A stretch of DNA of 64,000 nucleotides from Lepidostoma basale. Its lineage: Eukaryota > Arthropoda > Insecta > Trichoptera > Lepidostomatidae. Both the position numbers and the translations under genes were made by a program. Below, piece after piece: positions 59,489 through 64,000 of the stretch; the stretch's first letter is position 1; each line of letters begins with the position of its first letter. The notes under the pieces were generated by a model that searched no databases, was not told the origin of the DNA, and was given only the letters and a program-made list of their open reading frames with translations. Where the stretch lies: positions 1,368,760-1,432,759 of the forward strand of contig JAHDVF020001307.1 in the NCBI GenBank assembly GCA_022606425.2. Direction: 5' to 3'.

Positions 59489-62400
59489 CTGCAATTGTAT
59501 ATTTAGGTTTTCATATACTCTTTAATGTGTATGTAACCACCAGATTTTTTTTTCACTGCACACTCTGGACATGATAGTATTCAAATCAAAGTTAAGGTGA
59601 GTAAAACATGTCAGAGTAATCAAGTAATTTCATACATGGAGATTTCATCACTTCATGACCAACTAAAGCATTTTATCAAAAAAATTATATGGTAAACAGC
59701 AAAATTTTTAATAATCTGCTTTTATTGCAATATAACGTCTTATGGTTTGAAAGAAACTGAGGTTTTAAGAATTGTTGGGAGTCCATCATTGAGATAGATG
59801 GTATTCGTAGATAAAATGATTATGTAGTTGCCTTTTCTCGCATTTTGATTGAGCTGATGAGACTGATCTAAGGAAAGGAACCGGATTTAAAAGCGTGAAC
59901 TGTCCGAAAATGTACATATTTATAATCTGATGATGTATGATCTCTGTAATGTCTGCTATTTAACCGTGAGACACAATACTTCTCTAAAGTCAGTCTATAT
60001 AGATTTTAACAAAACATTTAAAATTAAATTGAAGATAAGTTGATGTGTTTTTGGAAAATCCGTGTAGCTTGTCTCTCCGGACCGACGTTTCGGAGATCTT
60101 TGCAGTCTCCATCTTCAGGGTGGTTATGATATTATTGGTTGATGTGTCTATCGATTGATTGGGGTAAAATGTATGACAGACTTACCACAAAGTTATTGCA
60201 TATTATGTATACACACAGATCATAGAAAAGAAATATATTTTGTTGTATGGTTGATTTTTTATGTTTTTGAAATGCCAGTTTCTTTTACAAACTACCGTTG
60301 GATCATACCAGTTAAAAATCCTAATAATTTTAATGAATTACCCTAATTCTCAAACCTAATATTGTTTTTTTTTCTTTTATGTAACAACATAATTTATGAA
60401 ATATATTTCTCCTTGAAAAATATTCTGAACAATTCAGTGTGCTTTGAATTTTGGTCTTTTAAAATAATGTACTAACTGGAAACGGATGAATCTTATTCCA
60501 ATTATTATTTGATTTATTCCACGTAAACATTTGTATTTAAAAAAAAAATATTTATATTGTTTTTTATGTCATCAAGTAGATATGTGTTAGTTAGATGTTG
60601 AATTGAAGTAAAAAGTGATTTATAAAATGTTAAAATTATGTATTAAACAATATGTGACTTTAACTAAAAAATATATCTATATTTTTCAATAAGCAAAACT
60701 GGAATAGGTAGATAATATTTACGCAGATTGTTATCTGCCGTTGCAAATAGTTAAAATAATATGCCGAATTTGACAACATTTTGTATGGTTTGCATTATTT
60801 ATAAAACAATTTCTTCTTCAACAAATTGTGAATTGGCTATTTTTTATAAAACTGTAAATTTTTCTGGTTAATTACACAAACAAACTTGGCAGCAATATCA
60901 TTAATCAGTTAAACATCAACAGGTCCTTTTGGGACTTATTATTAAGATGATTATATAGCATTAAAAAATGTTATTTCTTCTATAATTGTATTTTTCGTGA
61001 CCAAATTCATTGCTGATATCGGCCGACTGGTCACAAAATATAAACTTGCGTAAGAAATGAAAGATGTATTTCCACAGATGAAAATTGTACATATTTTTTA
61101 AGATTTTTATTATATTATGATTATTACAATGAATTTTCCACCATAAATAAGATTTCAGTTAAAATATTATAATTGTAAAATATTTGGATATATTTAGTTA
61201 TCCTGTTAGTTTAAATTAATACCATTTGTTTAATTGGGATCCTTTCTGTTAGAAAAAGATAAACAGTGCAATGTGTATTTGTATCTTTCTAATATTAAAA
61301 GTTTTCTCCTTTTTTATTATTAAAATCCAAAGTGATTTTCTATTTTTGTGAGTAATATAATCATCTATGTACAGCGGCTTGAATTTTAGTAGAATGAGTG
61401 ATGTTTTTATTATTAAGTAACTATTTAAGAATCACTATTAGTTTCCTCATAATTGACAATGGTGTCAACAATTAGCATTATTTTCTGATGTGTAATAAAT
61501 CTACATAAAGTTCTGATATGATTTAATTTTGACACTTTCACAAAACACTTTCAATTTACCTTTTGCATTAAAGCTTTTCATATATTTATATTTCAAAAGT
61601 TTAATTATGCATATATGTAATGGAAGTTTAATAAAATCTTTTATTTTATTAGATTTTCATGAAAAAAAGCCTCCAATACCACTGTTATCCAATAATTCCG
61701 CAATACCACGCATAATCGAAGGACGGCTATGAGCCGACTTTTGAGTGCTATGGATTAACAAAATGCCTAGATCGAACATGTGTATAATAATCTAGACAAA
61801 ATATTCATGAAGTATCATGGGTGTTTGTTTTCCTTATAAAATTGGAAATATATACATTTGATGGAATAAAAAGAAAAAAAAAAAAGTAGCTTTTTTCGCT
61901 CCCTGTCAATAAGAATTGATAATTTTGGGACACTAGCAAGGTTTAGTTGTCTATACAGCACGTTTTTATGTAGGTGAATGATTATTTCTTAAGATGATTC
62001 CATGTTTTTAATCAATTCCTAGTCTTAGAAACCAATTAATTGGATTGTTGATTAGTATTCAGTCTCAAACGAATAAGTTTTTGCCAAGTATCTGGGTTTA
62101 AATTTCATTTGCTATCGTAATTTTTCTTGATCTACAATTATAAAATTTTATGAAGAAAATAACTTTGCGTATTAAATAAATGAAGGGAAAGTTTAAGGGA
62201 AAATATCTTTTGGACGCTGTCAGAATATCTGACTAAAAATACTTAAGTAGATGGTTAGATCATATATTTGTCAACATCTCTAGGGAACATTGTAGTCAGC
62301 TGGGTCGTCATCTATATATACATAAAGGGCGAGAGAATAATGGAATTTAATCTTAATTTATTTAAATGATCCACAATCTTAATAATAATATATCTAGAAC

Positions 62401-63000
62401 TATAACCATTTATATTAAAGCAAAAGGCGGACTTGTTCTCTTTGCCCAAATGTTTAAATTTATTTCTAAAATGTCACCAAGGAAGATGTCATGATGGTTA
62501 GTTGCTAGTAATTAGTTGGCAAGTACAGATTTGTTTAATTTATTTTCAGTACTAAACAGTCATATGTTTATACTTGTAAATATGGTGTTCCATATGTATC
62601 TATCTTATGATAAAAATATATTGTAATGTATTTGATAACTTTTAATATGTGCACAACAGCTAAAAATAAAAATTGTGTCATCAACAATTCACTTTGTTTT
62701 TGTGGTGAAATTTTGTTTTCAATCTCTTGATAAATCAATGTGTATTTCAATATACTAAGTAATTTTTCGAGAATTGATGAATATGTACTTTCGATTATTT
62801 AACTTGATTTTACTCAAAAATGTTCCCACTTGTAATTGTTTTCTATGAGTGAATTAGTTAATAAACTGATGGTGATATTCCATGATTGTGCTTTCAGCGT
62901 TGTTTTATTTTTAAAAAATCAAACCTATTTTTTAAAAACTTACCTCCATTTAAAGAAGACTAAAGTAATGACTGTCAGTAAAACTAACTAAATACTCATA
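59489..63000. other. Pnn 3' UTR / intergenic, AT-rich
   Basis: Apart from the hammerhead-like motif at 60080, I see no genes. Many AATAAA-like strings occur (for example near 61493 and 61864), so the Pnn polyadenylation site cannot be fixed. Confidence 0.45.
60078..60120 (-). ncRNA. Hammerhead-ribozyme-like motif (Penelope type)
   Basis: The minus strand has CTGAAGA (60112-60118 on +), stem II GGAGA/TCTCC with a 10-base loop, GAAAC, a loop GTCG closed by AC/GT, and then C. It is the same layout as 20615-20672, differing at a few loop bases. Helix I is unclear. Confidence 0.55.
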
Positions 63001-63005
63001 ATATA

Positions 63006-64000
63006 AGGTCCTTACATATGAAATTGGCGTTTTGCCGTACTGGCAACTTTGATCTCAAATATCTTCTCTTTGGTTAGGAATTCCAAATTCAAATTTATAC
63101 AGCTATTTACTCAAGTATTTGTGTTTCAAAAATTATAATTCATCTGTTTTTTCCTCAATGTTTTTTTTTCTTTGCGTCACTCAGTTTACAAAATGGAAAA
63201 CTTGAAATATCTCGTTATTTACGAGTACGAGTTCCACCATGGCACCAGTGCTGCAAAAACGGCTCGAAGGATTAATGATGTGTATGGTGACGGTGCCGCA
63301 AAAGAAAACACAGTGCGTTTTTGGTTCCAACGCTTTCGTTCTGGAAATTTCGACCTGCAGAACAAGCCCCGTGGACGGCCGGAGACCAAAGTTGATAATG
63401 AAGAATTGAAGGCTATTGTGGAAGCGGATCCATCGCAAACCACGTCCGAGTTAGCTACAGGCTGCGGTGTTAGTGATAAAACTGTTTTAATCCACTTGAA
63501 GCAAATTGGGAAGGTGAAAAAGCTTGAAAGGTGGGTACCTCACGAATTGAGTGAAGCAAATCAACAAACGCGCGTTGACTGCTGCGTTGCATTACTCAAC
63601 CGGCATAATAATGAAGGGATTTTGAATCGAATCATTACCTGTGATGAAAAGTGGATCCTGTATGATAATCGGAAGCGCTCATCGCAATGGCTGAACCCTG
63701 TCGAACCAGCCAAACCATGCCCCAAGCGAAAATTGACTCCAAAAAGTTACTTGTGAGCGTTTGGTGGACTAGTGCTGGTGTCGTTCACTACAGCTTTCTT
63801 AAATCTGGCCAGACGATTACGGCAGATGTCTATTGTCAGCAACTGCAAACCATGATGGAAAAGCTAGCTGCTAAACAACCGAGGCTGGTTAATCGCTCTA
63901 GGCCACTGCTGCTTCATGATAACGCTAGACCACACACTGCACAACAGACGGCTACCAAATTAGAAGAGCTTCAATTGAAATGTCTAAGACATCCACCGTA
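63006..64000 (+). mobile_element. Mariner transposon, cut by the window edge, transposase frameshifted
   Basis: The left end aggtccttacatatgaaatt follows a TA. The transposase begins at 63193 (MENLKYLVIYEYEFHHGTSA) and shows RFWFQRFRSGNFDL, KQIGKVKKLERWVPHEL and the first catalytic block ITCDEKWILYDN. An apparent one-base loss in an A-run near 63742 shifts the frame. The next frame continues with LLVSVWWTSAGVVHYSFL and the second catalytic block LLHDNARPHTAQQ to the edge. It is close to the irritans/Hsmar1-type group, and a different lineage from the element at 5469. Confidence 0.88.

Overview
The window is AT-rich eukaryotic DNA, almost certainly from an insect. Lepidoptera is plausible from the mariner, Helitron and SINE types, but I cannot prove this by eye. 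It contains no bacterial-style operons, rRNA or tRNA genes, or CRISPR array. By bases it is mostly transposable-element debris laid over two host genes. All element assignments come from reading translated motifs and comparing copies within the window; no database search was run.

Host genes. (1) Pnn (pinin) lies on the + strand at 57086-59488. Its five exons have phase-matched GT/AG junctions and encode 458 residues. (2) A minus-strand gene has six recognisable exons between 50515 and 1333. They encode the last 367 residues of a single-pass membrane protein: a CUB-like domain split over three exons, one LDL-receptor class A domain, a transmembrane segment and a short tail with two PPxY motifs. 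About 1.1 kb of coding sequence is spread over 49 kb. The introns, up to about 20.7 kb, hold most of the mobile elements. The 5' exons were not found.

Mobile-element layout. The commonest family, called LINE-A here, is a non-LTR retrotransposon ending in a (GTTA)n-type tail. It has more than 20 fragments and one long intact ORF (39464-41827). Other non-LTR families are a CR1/L2-like LINE with (TTA)n tails (4170, 10502, 23347, 25690, 29088), several RTE-like LINEs with (GAA)n tails, and a LINE with a TGATT-type tail (12155, 30655, 42875). Three tRNA-like SINE families are present. SINE-I has a clear B box. SINE-II shares its 3' end with LINE-A. SINE-III has two copies. A decayed Helitron-like element fills about 12.7-19.2 kb and carries a 4x287-bp tandem array. 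DNA transposons include a complete but broken mariner (5469-6725), a second mariner cut by the window edge (63006-64000), two mariner-type relics, an hAT-type MITE with an 8-bp target duplication, and two further inverted-repeat elements.

The most interesting layer is a set of short, often snap-back segments with hammerhead-ribozyme-like cores (CTGANGA, a stem, GAAA, then a tiny palindromic helix III). A decayed GIY-YIG endonuclease segment (26945-27240) also lies in the window. Both are hallmarks of Penelope-like retroelements. The region downstream of Pnn (59.5-63.0 kb) is AT-rich with little recognisable content.
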